NCBI GenBank assembly: GCA_016649995.1
Contig: JAENWJ010000008.1
Span: forward strand, 1-53,572
DNA from: Peptostreptococcaceae bacterium
GTDB lineage: Bacteria; Bacillota; Clostridia; Peptostreptococcales; BM714
Length of the DNA: 53,572 nt
Reading direction: 5' to 3'
Below the pieces are notes generated by a model, which ran no database searches, was not told where the DNA came from, and saw only the letters and a program-made list of their open reading frames with translations. This document shows positions 25,180 through 34,396 of the stretch, piece after piece. Every line of letters starts with the position of its first letter. The stretch's first letter is position 1. The translations under genes were made by a program, and so were the position numbers.

Positions 25180-26715
25180 ATGAAATTTCCTGTAGTCAAG
25201 GGAGCTGGGTATATTTTGGTTAATACTCCGGATATGGTAGTTCACAACGGGTCGACTCAAACAATCGAAAGGTTGACAAATCCGGATTCGGAATATCTAA
25301 AGGGATTGACCGAACATATAAGATCCTTCGATGAGGTTGTGGCGTATTTGCCGAATCAGGTATATATTGGAAATTTACATCCTGAAAAATTAAGAGAATA
25401 CGATATGCCTTGGTTTGACAAGGAATCACCAATAAAAGAAAGATTTGGTAAGTACGGAGAAATCATGCCTGAAGACGAGTTTATAGGACTCATGAAAATA
25501 GCTGATGCTTTCGATCTTGTAAAATTGGAAAATGATTTTGTTGTTGAAGTAAAGAAGAAATTGCAGAAACATCCTCTTTTCGACGAAGCGGACCTTGCGA
25601 AAATAAAAGAAGGTGTAGTGCTTTCGGAAATTGAAGATTTGATAAGTGGAAATCACGCTGAAGGCATTTATGTTGACGGAAAAGTTGTAGGATGCGTGAA
25701 ACGGGCCCATGACATCGATACGAACCTTAATGCGCACACGATGTTTGAAAATATCGTTGTAAAGGCTTCCGGTGCGTTGGCGCTTAGAAACCTTATCGCA
25801 AAGAATGATTTTGACCCTGCATCAATAGAGTATGTAATTGAGTGTTCGGAAGAAGCTTGCGGAGATATAAACCAGAGAGGCGGCGGCAATTTTGCGAAGG
25901 CTATCGCAGAAATGGCCGGAGCTGTCAATGCAACAGGATCGGATACAAGAGGCTTTTGCGCTGCGCCTACTCACGCATTGATAAACGCATCGGCACTTGT
26001 TCAAGCAGGGGTATACAAAAATGTGGTTATTGTTGCAGGCGGAGCTACGGCTAAGCTTGGAATGAATGGTAAAGACCATGTTAAAAAGGGATATCCGGTC
26101 TTGGAAGATGTTCTTGGTGGATTTGCAATTATGATAAGCCAAAACGATGGGGTTAGTCCGATAGTCAGAACCGATTTGGTTGGAAGACATACTGTTGGAA
26201 CCGGCTCATCGCCACAGGCGGTAATTACATCATTGATTACTGCGCCTCTGGACAAAGGGAACCTCAAGATAACGGATATTGACAAGTATTCGGTCGAAAT
26301 GCAGAATCCGGATATAACAAAACCGGCTGGAGCTGGAGATGTTCCGACAGCTAATTACAAGATGATTGCCGCTCTTGGAGTAAAACGCAAAGAGCTCGAG
26401 CGTAAAGAGTTGATGCCATTTGTTGAAAAACACGGTTTACCGGGATGGGCGCCTACACAGGGACATATACCTTCGGGTGTTCCATATGTGGGATTTGCCA
26501 TAGATGACATGGCTGAAGGCAAATTGAGCAAGGCCATGATTGTTGGCAAGGGAAGTCTATTCCTGGGCCGTATGACTAATCTGTTCGATGGTGTTTCTGT
26601 TATTCTTGAAAAGAATACCGGCATGGAAGAGACGGAATCGGTTTCGAAAGTTGAAGTCAAGAAGCTGATTGCTGAAGCCATTAGGGGATTCGCTGAAACG
26701 CTGACGGATGAATAG
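25180..26715 (+). CDS. grdC: Glycine reductase protein C beta subunit
   Basis: Large subunit (511 residues) of protein C, which takes the carboxymethyl-selenoether from protein A and releases acetyl phosphate. The fold is FabH/thiolase-like from about residue 190, including ECSEEACGDINQRGGGNFAK, ATGSDTRGFCAAPTHALINAS with the nucleophile-elbow-like cysteine, and AGGATAKLGMNGKDH. The N-terminal 180 residues are specific to GrdC. GGAGGTGAGG precedes the ATG. It is followed by grdD after 10 bases. Confidence 0.95.
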   Translation: MKFPVVKGAGYILVNTPDMVVHNGSTQTIERLTNPDSEYLKGLTEHIRSFDEVVAYLPNQVYIGNLHPEKLREYDMPWFDKESPIKERFGKYGEIMPEDEFIGLMKIADAFDLVKLENDFVVEVKKKLQKHPLFDEADLAKIKEGVVLSEIEDLISGNHAEGIYVDGKVVGCVKRAHDIDTNLNAHTMFENIVVKASGALALRNLIAKNDFDPASIEYVIECSEEACGDINQRGGGNFAKAIAEMAGAVNATGSDTRGFCAAPTHALINASALVQAGVYKNVVIVAGGATAKLGMNGKDHVKKGYPVLEDVLGGFAIMISQNDGVSPIVRTDLVGRHTVGTGSSPQAVITSLITAPLDKGNLKITDIDKYSVEMQNPDITKPAGAGDVPTANYKMIAALGVKRKELERKELMPFVEKHGLPGWAPTQGHIPSGVPYVGFAIDDMAEGKLSKAMIVGKGSLFLGRMTNLFDGVSVILEKNTGMEETESVSKVEVKKLIAEAIRGFAETLTDE

Positions 26716-26725
26716 GGGTGTTGAT

Positions 26726-27907
26726 ATGGCTGAAAATCTTGCTGTAAAAAAAATGATAAAAGATACATTCATGGAAATTGCCGATTCAATTGAGAGTGGT
26801 GATTTTGGTCGGAAGATAAGAGTCGGATTGACAATTCTCGGAAGTGAGCATGGAACGGAAAACCTGATTAAAGGTGCAGTACTTGCCGCTTCGAGATTGA
26901 GAGATACGGAAATTGTTTTGATTGGTCCGGAAAACGATTCTAATTTGGAAACGGTCGTTGTTAAAGAAGAAAGGGACATGCATTCCAAGATGGAAGAGAT
27001 ATTGGACAATGGATTTATAGATGCATGCGTAACTATGCATTACAATTTTCCCATTGGGGTTTCTACGGTAGGAATGGTTTTAACACCCGCTACTGGCAAG
27101 GAAATGATTATTGCAACCACTACGGGAACATCTTCCATGAATCGCACGGAAGCGATGCTAAGGAATGCCTTGCACGGAATAATTACAGCGAAGGCATTGG
27201 GAATAGAAGAGCCAACGGTTGGAATTTTGAATCTGGATGGAGCAAGACAAGTTGAAAGGCTTCTGAAGGAATTGAAAGGCAATGGATACGAAATTTTCTT
27301 TGGAGAATCTTCGAGAGCCGACGGCGGAGTAGTTATGAGGGGCAACGATCTCTTGCAAGGTAGCGTTGATGTCATGGTGACAGATACCTTGACAGGAAAC
27401 ATTTTGATGAAGATGTTTTCATCATATACCACGGGTGGAAGCTATGAAGCGTCAGGCTACGGATACGGGCCGGGCGTTGGGAAGGATTATGGTCGAATCA
27501 TATTGATCCTTTCTAGGGCATCAGGTATTCCGGTGGTTGCAAATGCAATAGAGTATGCCTCAAGTTTGGCCAGGGGCGAGCTGGGGGGTATTGCCCGGGT
27601 TGAATTCGATAAAGCGGAAAAAGCCGGATTGAAGAGTTTGACAGTAAATACGGTCAAGGATAAGAATGAAGATTCAGAAGAAACCGTAAAAGTTCCAACA
27701 AAGGAAATTGTAACTGGAACTTTGTCCGGCATAGACATAATGGAGCTTGAAGATGCAGTACAGGCTTTGTGGAAAGCGGGGATTTATGCCGAAAGCGGCA
27801 TGGGTTGCACGGGACCCGTTGTTATGGTAAGCGAAGCCAAGGCGCAGAAAGCTATGGATGTATTGATTAAAAAAGGATTTATGGCTAAAGAATCTGCACC
27901 ATGCTAA
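26726..27907 (+). CDS. grdD: Glycine reductase protein C alpha subunit
   Basis: Small subunit (393 residues) of protein C with a PlsX/phosphotransacetylase-like fold. The C-terminal motif GMGCTGPVVMV holds Cys361, matching the acetyl-thioester cysteine of the family, which is released by phosphate as acetyl phosphate. ATG 26726 follows AGGGGTG at good spacing. An ATG at 26708 overlaps the end of grdC and adds six non-family residues. Last gene of the operon, followed by a terminator. Confidence 0.94.
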   Translation: MAENLAVKKMIKDTFMEIADSIESGDFGRKIRVGLTILGSEHGTENLIKGAVLAASRLRDTEIVLIGPENDSNLETVVVKEERDMHSKMEEILDNGFIDACVTMHYNFPIGVSTVGMVLTPATGKEMIIATTTGTSSMNRTEAMLRNALHGIITAKALGIEEPTVGILNLDGARQVERLLKELKGNGYEIFFGESSRADGGVVMRGNDLLQGSVDVMVTDTLTGNILMKMFSSYTTGGSYEASGYGYGPGVGKDYGRIILILSRASGIPVVANAIEYASSLARGELGGIARVEFDKAEKAGLKSLTVNTVKDKNEDSEETVKVPTKEIVTGTLSGIDIMELEDAVQALWKAGIYAESGMGCTGPVVMVSEAKAQKAMDVLIKKGFMAKESAPC

Positions 27908-27910
27908 GCT

Positions 27911-27957
27911 AAAAGAAGAGCGGCTATGTTTATATGTCGCTTTTCTTTTTTATTTTT
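27911..27957 (+). terminator. Intrinsic terminator of the grd operon
   Basis: AAAAGAAGAGCGGC pairs with GTCGCTTTTCTTTT (minor mismatches) around TATGTTTATAT, then a long T-rich tail. Confidence 0.82.
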
Positions 27958-28037
27958 GTAAGCTATGGAAGGAAATTGGGTAATAATGTAGAAGTATTTA
28001 AAACTAGAAAAACAAATATATTAAGGAGGGTTATTAA

Positions 28038-29093
28038 ATGAGTAGAAAATGGTTGGCATTATTTTTAGTATTGATTTTGATGGTTTCTGTGTTTGCAGGT
28101 TGTGCGAAAACAGAAGCACCTGAAGAGGTTGCGGAAGAACCGGGTGAAGTAACGGAAGAACCTATGGAAGAGGCTATCAGGGTTACAATGATAACAGATA
28201 CAGGCGGTTTGGGAGACGAATCTTTCAACGATTCTGCCTATGCCGGACTAGTTAAAGCTGAAGAGGATTTCGGTGTTGAAGTGAGTGTTCTCGAATCTCA
28301 AACCCCCGACGATTATGGACCGAATCTTTCGGCTGCAGCTGAAGATGGAGCGGATTTGATTGTTTCTGTTGGATTCTTGATGCAATCGGCTACGGCTGAA
28401 GCCGCAGCTCAATTTCCGGAGCAGAAGTTTGCAATAATTGACGAAACCGTTGATGCGGCAAATGCTGCAGGTTTGACATTCAAGGAACATGAAGGTTCAT
28501 TCCTGACAGGCGTCATTGCAGGACTCATGACCGAAACAAATAAGGTAGGGTTCGTTGGCGGAATGCAGTATGCTTTGATTGAAAAATTCCAGTATGGATT
28601 TGAAGCAGGCGTTAAGGCAGTTAATCCCGATGCTGAAATCATTGTTAACTATACTGGTGCATTCGATAATCCCCAACTTGGAAAAGAAAATGCTCTTGCT
28701 CAAAATCAAGCCGGTGCCGACGTTATTTATCATGCCTCAGGCGCTTGTGGAATCGGCGTAATTGAAGCCGCTGGAGAACAGGGTTTCTGGGCAATTGGAG
28801 TTGACCAGGACCAATCGGCACTTGATCCGGAGCATGTGCTATGCTCGATGATCAAGCGTGTTGACAATGCGACTTATTTGGCAACAAAGGCCGTTGTAGA
28901 AGGCACATTTGATGGTACGAATCTTGAATTTGGTCTCGCTGAAGAAGGCGTTGGATACAGCGATAATGCAGGAAATGTACCAGCAGATATAGCCGAGCAA
29001 GCTGAAGCATACAGAATGTCAATTATGAATGGCGAATTTGAAGTGCCTTATGACGAAGCAACGTTTAATGCCTTTGAAATGCCTGCAATGTAA
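28038..29093 (+). CDS. BMP-family ABC transporter substrate-binding lipoprotein
   Basis: A 351-residue extracytoplasmic lipoprotein. The signal peptide ends in FAGC with lipidated Cys22, followed by a Glu/Pro-rich spacer (25-50). The mature part begins with the basic-membrane-protein signature TDTGGLGDESFNDSAYAGL and includes the later segment GVDQDQSALDPEHVLCSM. BMP proteins bind purine nucleosides in characterised cases. AAGGAGGG precedes the ATG. It is separated from its ABC genes by a terminator hairpin, an arrangement that gives excess binding protein. Confidence 0.92.
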   Translation: MSRKWLALFLVLILMVSVFAGCAKTEAPEEVAEEPGEVTEEPMEEAIRVTMITDTGGLGDESFNDSAYAGLVKAEEDFGVEVSVLESQTPDDYGPNLSAAAEDGADLIVSVGFLMQSATAEAAAQFPEQKFAIIDETVDAANAAGLTFKEHEGSFLTGVIAGLMTETNKVGFVGGMQYALIEKFQYGFEAGVKAVNPDAEIIVNYTGAFDNPQLGKENALAQNQAGADVIYHASGACGIGVIEAAGEQGFWAIGVDQDQSALDPEHVLCSMIKRVDNATYLATKAVVEGTFDGTNLEFGLAEEGVGYSDNAGNVPADIAEQAEAYRMSIMNGEFEVPYDEATFNAFEMPAM

Positions 29094-29122
29094 TATATAG
29101 AATATGAACAACAAAAAAGGTA

Positions 29123-29157
29123 TAATAAGGCCAGATGAAGCATCTGGCCTTATTATT
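29123..29157 (+). terminator. Intrinsic terminator or attenuator after the BMP gene
   Basis: AATAAGGCCAGATG / CATCTGGCCTTATT (14-bp perfect stem, AAG loop) followed by ATTATTTT. It lies between the binding-protein gene and its ATPase gene and probably lowers the downstream level. Confidence 0.85.
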
Positions 29158-29177
29158 ATTTTACGGGGGGAATAACC

Positions 29178-30710
29178 TTGAATAATGTTGTTGAAATGAA
29201 AAATATAACTAAAATTTTCCCGGGAGTAGTTGCCAATGACAATGTGGATTTTGAGTTGGCGAAGGGAGAAATTCATGTGCTTCTGGGCGAAAACGGTGCG
29301 GGAAAAACTACTTTGATGAATATATTATATGGACTTTATCAACAAACATCAGGAGAAATATTTATTCGTGGTGAAAAAGTCTTAATGAAAAATCCGAATA
29401 CGGCTATAGAGCAAAGAATCGGCATGGTACATCAGCATTTTATGCTAGTCCCACCGTTTACTGTTACTGAGAATATTGTATTGGGAAACGAACCCAATAA
29501 GTATTGGAAAATGAAAATTGACATGAAAAAGGCAAGAGAAAAAGTTATCAAGCTTTCAAACGATTTCGGATTGAAAATCAATCCCGATTTGAAAGTTCAG
29601 GATATATCTGTGGGGCTGCAACAACGGGTTGAAATAATCAAAGCGCTCTATAGAGGCGCGGATATACTAATTTTAGATGAACCTACGGCTGCACTTACAC
29701 CTCAAGAAATAGACGAACTTGGTGAAATTATTAAAAAATTGACCGCTGAAGGAAAGTCGGTAATTCTGATAACGCATAAGCTTAAAGAAGTAATGTCAAT
29801 GAGCGATCGTGTCACTGTAATCCGTAAGGGAAAGATTATTGAAACATTGAATACAATTGATACTGATATCGATTCACTTGCCGAACTCATGGTTGGAAGA
29901 AAAGTAAAATTGGATATTGATAAAGATGATAAGGTATCTGGAAAAACTGTATTGAAGGTTGAAAATCTTAAAGTTCTTGATAATCGGAAGCTGGAAGCGG
30001 TGAAGGATGTAAGCTTTGAAGTAAAACAAGGAGAGGTTTTGGCAATTGCCGGTGTTAACGGCAACGGCCAATCAGAACTTATAGAAGCAATTACTGGACT
30101 TCGAAAAGTAATTTACGGTTCGATTGAATTGGATGGGGATGATATAACTCATTCCAAGACAAAGGAAATAATCGATAAGGGTGTTGGGCATATTCCGGAA
30201 GACAGACATAAAAGAGGCTTGGTTCTAGAATATTCATTGGCTGAAAATATGATTCTTGGTTTGCACAATAAAAAGCCTTTCAGCAAGAATAAAATGATGA
30301 ATTACGAGGCAATTAACGCCCACGGCAAGGCCTTGATAAAGGAGTTTGATATAAGGACGCCTAACGAACAGGTATTGGCGAAATCACTTTCCGGCGGCAA
30401 TCAGCAGAAAGTGATAATTGCAAGAGAGTTTTACAAGAATCCAAAGCTTTTGATTGCCGCGCAACCAACCCGAGGACTCGATGTAGGCGCCATAGAATTT
30501 GTTCATAAAAGATTAATTGAACAAAGAAACAACAATAAAGCGGTTCTGCTGGTATCGATGGAGCTGGATGAAGTCATGTCTTTGGCAGACCGAATCGCTG
30601 TTATATACGATGGTAGAATAGTTGGGATTGTCGATGCCAAAAATGCAACTGAAAAAGAATTGGGAATCATGATGGCCGGAGGAATACCCGAAAGAGAGGT
30701 GAAGGGATGA
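29178..30710 (+). CDS. BMP-type ABC importer ATP-binding protein (two NBDs)
   Basis: A 510-residue duplicated ATPase like those of nucleoside and sugar importers. NBD1 has GENGAGKTT, a degenerate signature SVGLQQR and LILDEPTAALTP. NBD2 has the variant Walker A region ANGNGQSE-like AGVNGNGQSE without the usual lysine, signature LSGGNQQK and AAQPTRGLDVG. The non-canonical second site is normal for this family. TTG 29178 follows GGGGGG. Its stop overlaps the permease start by 4 bases (ATGA). Confidence 0.93.
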   Translation: MNNVVEMKNITKIFPGVVANDNVDFELAKGEIHVLLGENGAGKTTLMNILYGLYQQTSGEIFIRGEKVLMKNPNTAIEQRIGMVHQHFMLVPPFTVTENIVLGNEPNKYWKMKIDMKKAREKVIKLSNDFGLKINPDLKVQDISVGLQQRVEIIKALYRGADILILDEPTAALTPQEIDELGEIIKKLTAEGKSVILITHKLKEVMSMSDRVTVIRKGKIIETLNTIDTDIDSLAELMVGRKVKLDIDKDDKVSGKTVLKVENLKVLDNRKLEAVKDVSFEVKQGEVLAIAGVNGNGQSELIEAITGLRKVIYGSIELDGDDITHSKTKEIIDKGVGHIPEDRHKRGLVLEYSLAENMILGLHNKKPFSKNKMMNYEAINAHGKALIKEFDIRTPNEQVLAKSLSGGNQQKVIIAREFYKNPKLLIAAQPTRGLDVGAIEFVHKRLIEQRNNNKAVLLVSMELDEVMSLADRIAVIYDGRIVGIVDAKNATEKELGIMMAGGIPEREVKG

Positions 30711-31801
30711 AGAAAAAAGGATTCGGATGGCTTTGGGACAGCTTTAAATTGCCTTTAGTTGCAATATTATTGGGGTTTATTGTAGGAGCTTTCTTCATTT
30801 TGATTGCCGGAAAAAGCCCGGTTGTTGCCTATTCAGCTCTTTTTGCAGGGAGTCTTGGCGGTTTGAGCAAGATAGGAGAAACACTTTATAAATCCACTCC
30901 ATTAATCTTTACCGGACTTTCTGTTGCATTTGCTTTTAGGACCGGGCTTTTTAACATTGGAGCAGAGGGCCAGTATATTGTGGGGTCAATAACTGCAATA
31001 GCAATAGGTTGGTATTTTCAAAATCTGCCGGCAGTAATCCTTTTGCCAATGATTTTGATTTTAGGTGCTATAGCAGGTGGCATTTGGGCTTCGATCGCCG
31101 GATTTTTAAAGGCCCGCTTCGGGGTTCATGAAGTAATTACTACAATTATGCTTAATTATACAGCTTTAATTGGTACAAACTATATTATTAGAACAATACT
31201 AAATCCCCAGGTACTGCAAGGGACTACTAAAATGGCTTATTCGGTATCTATACCCGAAAAAGCTAGGCTTGCCAAGCTGAGCCAATATATCCCGCAGTTT
31301 GGGTACTCAAGTGCCCATACCGGCATATTCATAGGTATCGTATGTGCGATTATTATCTATTATTTATTATTCAAGACAACCCTTGGATACGAGATACGTT
31401 CCGTTGGTTTCAGCCCGGATGCTGCTGAATATGGAGGCATAAGCAAAAAGAAAAATATCATTTTGGCAATGCTTATTTCAGGACTTTTAGCTGGATTGGC
31501 CGGGGCAGTACAGGTGACTGGGCTTATCTATAAGGTCAACATGTCATCGGCAATGTCAGGATATGGATTCGATGGAATAGCTGTAGCACTGGTTGCTGGA
31601 AATCATCCGTTGGGAGTGCTTGCAAGCGCATTTCTTTTTGGAGTATTGGGCAACGGTGCAAGAAAGATGCAGCTGGCCGGAATTCCAAAAGAAGTTATCG
31701 GAATCATCCAAGGAGTTATAATAATTTTTATCGCAGGAAAACTCATTGTACAGATTTTATCTAAAAAAATAAAGAAAATGAAGCAGAAGGAGGTGGAATA
31801 G
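30707..31801 (+). CDS. BMP-type ABC importer permease 1
   Basis: A 364-residue BPD_transp_2 permease with about ten hydrophobic segments. The family region GLFNIGAEGQYIVGSI is near residue 85 and the conserved cytoplasmic loop EIRSVGFSPDAAEYGGIS is near 228. ATG 30707 overlaps the upstream TGA. The stop is directly followed by the next permease's ATG. Confidence 0.93.
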   Translation: MKKKGFGWLWDSFKLPLVAILLGFIVGAFFILIAGKSPVVAYSALFAGSLGGLSKIGETLYKSTPLIFTGLSVAFAFRTGLFNIGAEGQYIVGSITAIAIGWYFQNLPAVILLPMILILGAIAGGIWASIAGFLKARFGVHEVITTIMLNYTALIGTNYIIRTILNPQVLQGTTKMAYSVSIPEKARLAKLSQYIPQFGYSSAHTGIFIGIVCAIIIYYLLFKTTLGYEIRSVGFSPDAAEYGGISKKKNIILAMLISGLLAGLAGAVQVTGLIYKVNMSSAMSGYGFDGIAVALVAGNHPLGVLASAFLFGVLGNGARKMQLAGIPKEVIGIIQGVIIIFIAGKLIVQILSKKIKKMKQKEVE

Positions 31802-32743
31802 ATGGATAATGGAATAGTAGTAATTGTTATAGCAATTGCGGCTTCGGCAATCCGTCTTGCGACACCTTTGATATTTGCTTCCTTGGGTGGAGTGTTTTCA
31901 GAGCGTTCTGGAGTTGTTAATATTGCATTGGAAGGAATCATGATAATGGGTGCATTCTTTGCCGTGCTGTTCACACACATGACAGGCAATCCATGGATTG
32001 GAGTTCTTGCCGCGGTAGTTGTTGGCATATTAACATCTCTTATATTAGCGTTTGTATCAATCAACTTAAGAGGAAATCAAGTTATTGCCGGAGTTGCCAT
32101 AAATCTTTTGGCAGTAAGCTTCACGGCATTCATGCTTGAAATGGTTTGGAAGCGCTCTGGTTCTACGCCTTCTGTCGAGCGCGCTCTTACAGATAATCCT
32201 TTTAAATTTCTGGAAGGTATACCTTTATTGGGTGACTTGTTTTCAAAATTTACACCCTTCGTATATTTAGCGTTTCTTATGGTGGCAGTTTCTTTTTATG
32301 TACTATTCGAGACTTCTTTTGGATTAAGGGTAAGGGCTGTAGGGGAACATCCAAGGGCAGCGGATACGGTAGGAATAAATGTTTATAGGATAAGATATAT
32401 TTGTGTAATGATAAGCGGAGCACTTGCCGGACTGGCTGGAGCGTCTCTTTCGATAGGGACAATAAGCCTTTTCAGGGAAGGGATGACTGCAGGGAAAGGC
32501 TTCATCGCTTTGGCTGCCATGATATTTGGAAAATGGCATCCGGTTGGAGCATTATTTGCTTGTCTATTCTTCGGATTGGCTGATGCTATACAGATACAGG
32601 CGCAGTCCTTTGGGATTCCCATTGCGCAGGAATTTCTTCAGATGCTTCCTTACGTTGCAACTATTTTCGCTCTTGCGGGAGTTGTCGGCAGATCGGTTGC
32701 TCCCAAAGCTGATGGGGAACCATACGAAAAGGATATGGGTTAA
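31802..32743 (+). CDS. BMP-type ABC importer permease 2
   Basis: A 313-residue BPD_transp_2 permease forming a heterodimer with the preceding one. The opening ATPLIFASLGGVFSERSGVVNIALEGIM is the usual start of this subunit, and the coupling loop RVRAVGEHPRAADTVGINV lies near residue 175. It starts directly after the TAG of permease 1, with GGAGGTGG upstream. Together with the BMP lipoprotein this is most likely a nucleoside importer, next to a window gene for a nucleoside kinase 26 kb away. Confidence 0.93.
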   Translation: MDNGIVVIVIAIAASAIRLATPLIFASLGGVFSERSGVVNIALEGIMIMGAFFAVLFTHMTGNPWIGVLAAVVVGILTSLILAFVSINLRGNQVIAGVAINLLAVSFTAFMLEMVWKRSGSTPSVERALTDNPFKFLEGIPLLGDLFSKFTPFVYLAFLMVAVSFYVLFETSFGLRVRAVGEHPRAADTVGINVYRIRYICVMISGALAGLAGASLSIGTISLFREGMTAGKGFIALAAMIFGKWHPVGALFACLFFGLADAIQIQAQSFGIPIAQEFLQMLPYVATIFALAGVVGRSVAPKADGEPYEKDMG

Positions 32744-32814
32744 ATTACTCTATCCAATAAATGAATAATATGCTTTTAAAATTGGCGGTGGCTTTATAGC
32801 TTCCGCCTAATAAG

Positions 32815-32842
32815 TTGTATGAAACAATGTATCTGTTATAAT
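32815..32842 (+). promoter_or_regulatory. Promoter of rpoN
   Basis: TTGTAT (32815-32820) and perfect TATAAT (32837-32842) separated by 16 bases, about 39 bases before the ATG. Confidence 0.65.
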
Positions 32843-32880
32843 ATATATATGTTGAAATATATAAGCAAGGTGATGTTTTT

Positions 32881-34278
32881 ATGAAAATGTCCTATAATTT
32901 AAACTTGTCGCAAACTCAAAAATTGGTTATGACACCGGAACTTAAGCAGGCCATCGAAATACTGCAATATAATTCGGTGGAGCTTAATGAGTTCATAAGA
33001 CAGGAATTATTAAGCAATCCCTTGCTTGAAAATCCAAAAAATGACGAAACTGACGATGAAAAAAAAGTGGAAGAATCAGAGCCAACTGAAAAGGAATCAA
33101 ACAATATAGATTGGAAAGAATATTTTTCGGACTTTGAACGAACCAAAATCAGAAATAATTTCAAAGAAGAAAAAGAAGAGGTTCTTTTCCAAAATTTCGT
33201 AACGAATGAAACAACTCTAACAGAACACCTTTTGTTTCAACTGAAATTCACACTTCTTGACAAAGCGGAAAAGATAGTAGCAGAGTATATAATAGAAAAC
33301 CTGGATAGTAACGGGTATTATCAGCTTACGGATGATGAAATAAAGGAAAAATTTGGAATTGATGATTCTGAACTTGAAAAGATTCTTGATGTGATTCATG
33401 ACTTCGATCCTTTGGGAGTATGCGCTAGAAACTTGAGGGAGTGCCTGCTTCTTCAACTTGAGAGAAGAAGGATAGAATATCCCGTTGCAGAGCAGATTAT
33501 AAGTTTACATTTGGATGATTTAGCTTCAAACAGGATACTTCAAATTGCAAAAGCTACAAATTTTTCGAAAGAAGAAATACAAGAAGCGGCTGATTTTATA
33601 AAAACACTTGAACCTAAACCGGGCAGGGAGTTTGCGTCGATGAAGGGCGTGAAATACATCATACCGGATATAGCCGTTGAGAAGATAGAGGGCGAGTATG
33701 TTATAAAGATAAATGATATAACAGCACCGAGACTTACAATAAGCAATTACTATAAAAAACTTCTATCAAGCGGAAATATAGAAAACAATGCATCGTCATA
33801 TATAAACGAAAAGCTTAACGCGGCTGTGCGTATTATTAAAAGCATAGAGCAAAGAAGAAATACAATAGCGAGAGTTGTAAGTTCTATAATCGAATTCCAA
33901 TATGATTTTTTTGAAAATGGCAAAGCCTATCTGAAACCATTGACTTTGAAAAATGTTGCCGAGCAGGTAGAGGTTCATGAATCAACTGTAAGTAGGGCTA
34001 TCAATGGGAAATACATGCAGTGCCCTAGGGGGATTTTCGAATTGAAGTTTTTTTTTCAGAGCGGAGTTTTGAGCAACGCGGGAGAAGGAGTATCTTCCGC
34101 TAGCATACAATCTATGATAAAAGATATAATTGAAAGAGAAAACCCTAATAAGCCTCACAGTGATCAATTTATAACCGAGGAATTGATTAATCGAGGCATC
34201 AAAATTTCGAGAAGAACTGTTGCAAAGTATAGAGATGAGCTTAAAATACCTTCTTCTTCAAGAAGAAAGAGATACTAA
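32881..34278 (+). CDS. rpoN: RNA polymerase sigma-54 factor
   Basis: Alternative sigma factor (465 residues) that needs AAA+ activators. The N-terminal Gln/Leu-rich activator-contact region (QTQKLVMTPELKQAIEILQYN) is followed by an acidic linker (about 50-110). The core-binding region includes FDPLGVCARNLRECLLLQL. The DNA-binding region includes the helix-turn-helix near HESTVSRAINGKYMQCPRG, and the RpoN box is RRTVAKYRDELKIPSS near the C-terminus. The gene sits in front of the glycolytic cluster as in several clostridia. No sigma-54 activator and no -24/-12 promoter was seen in the window. Confidence 0.95.
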   Translation: MKMSYNLNLSQTQKLVMTPELKQAIEILQYNSVELNEFIRQELLSNPLLENPKNDETDDEKKVEESEPTEKESNNIDWKEYFSDFERTKIRNNFKEEKEEVLFQNFVTNETTLTEHLLFQLKFTLLDKAEKIVAEYIIENLDSNGYYQLTDDEIKEKFGIDDSELEKILDVIHDFDPLGVCARNLRECLLLQLERRRIEYPVAEQIISLHLDDLASNRILQIAKATNFSKEEIQEAADFIKTLEPKPGREFASMKGVKYIIPDIAVEKIEGEYVIKINDITAPRLTISNYYKKLLSSGNIENNASSYINEKLNAAVRIIKSIEQRRNTIARVVSSIIEFQYDFFENGKAYLKPLTLKNVAEQVEVHESTVSRAINGKYMQCPRGIFELKFFFQSGVLSNAGEGVSSASIQSMIKDIIERENPNKPHSDQFITEELINRGIKISRRTVAKYRDELKIPSSSRRKRY

Positions 34279-34317
34279 TATAGGATTGAAAAAAAATATA
34301 TAAGGAATATAATGATA

Positions 34318-34340
34318 TGGGACACGTTTATCGTGTCCCA
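34318..34340 (+). promoter_or_regulatory. Perfect inverted repeat between rpoN and pgk
   Basis: TGGGACACG-TTTAT-CGTGTCCCA, a 9-bp perfect stem in the 118-base gap before pgk. No T run follows, so it is not a standard terminator. It may be a repressor operator or a 5' mRNA structure controlling the glycolytic cluster. Confidence 0.55.
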
Positions 34341-34396
34341 AGCTTGTTGATAATATAGTTAACTGGCAGATTGAGTGAAATGCGGAGGTGTGTATT

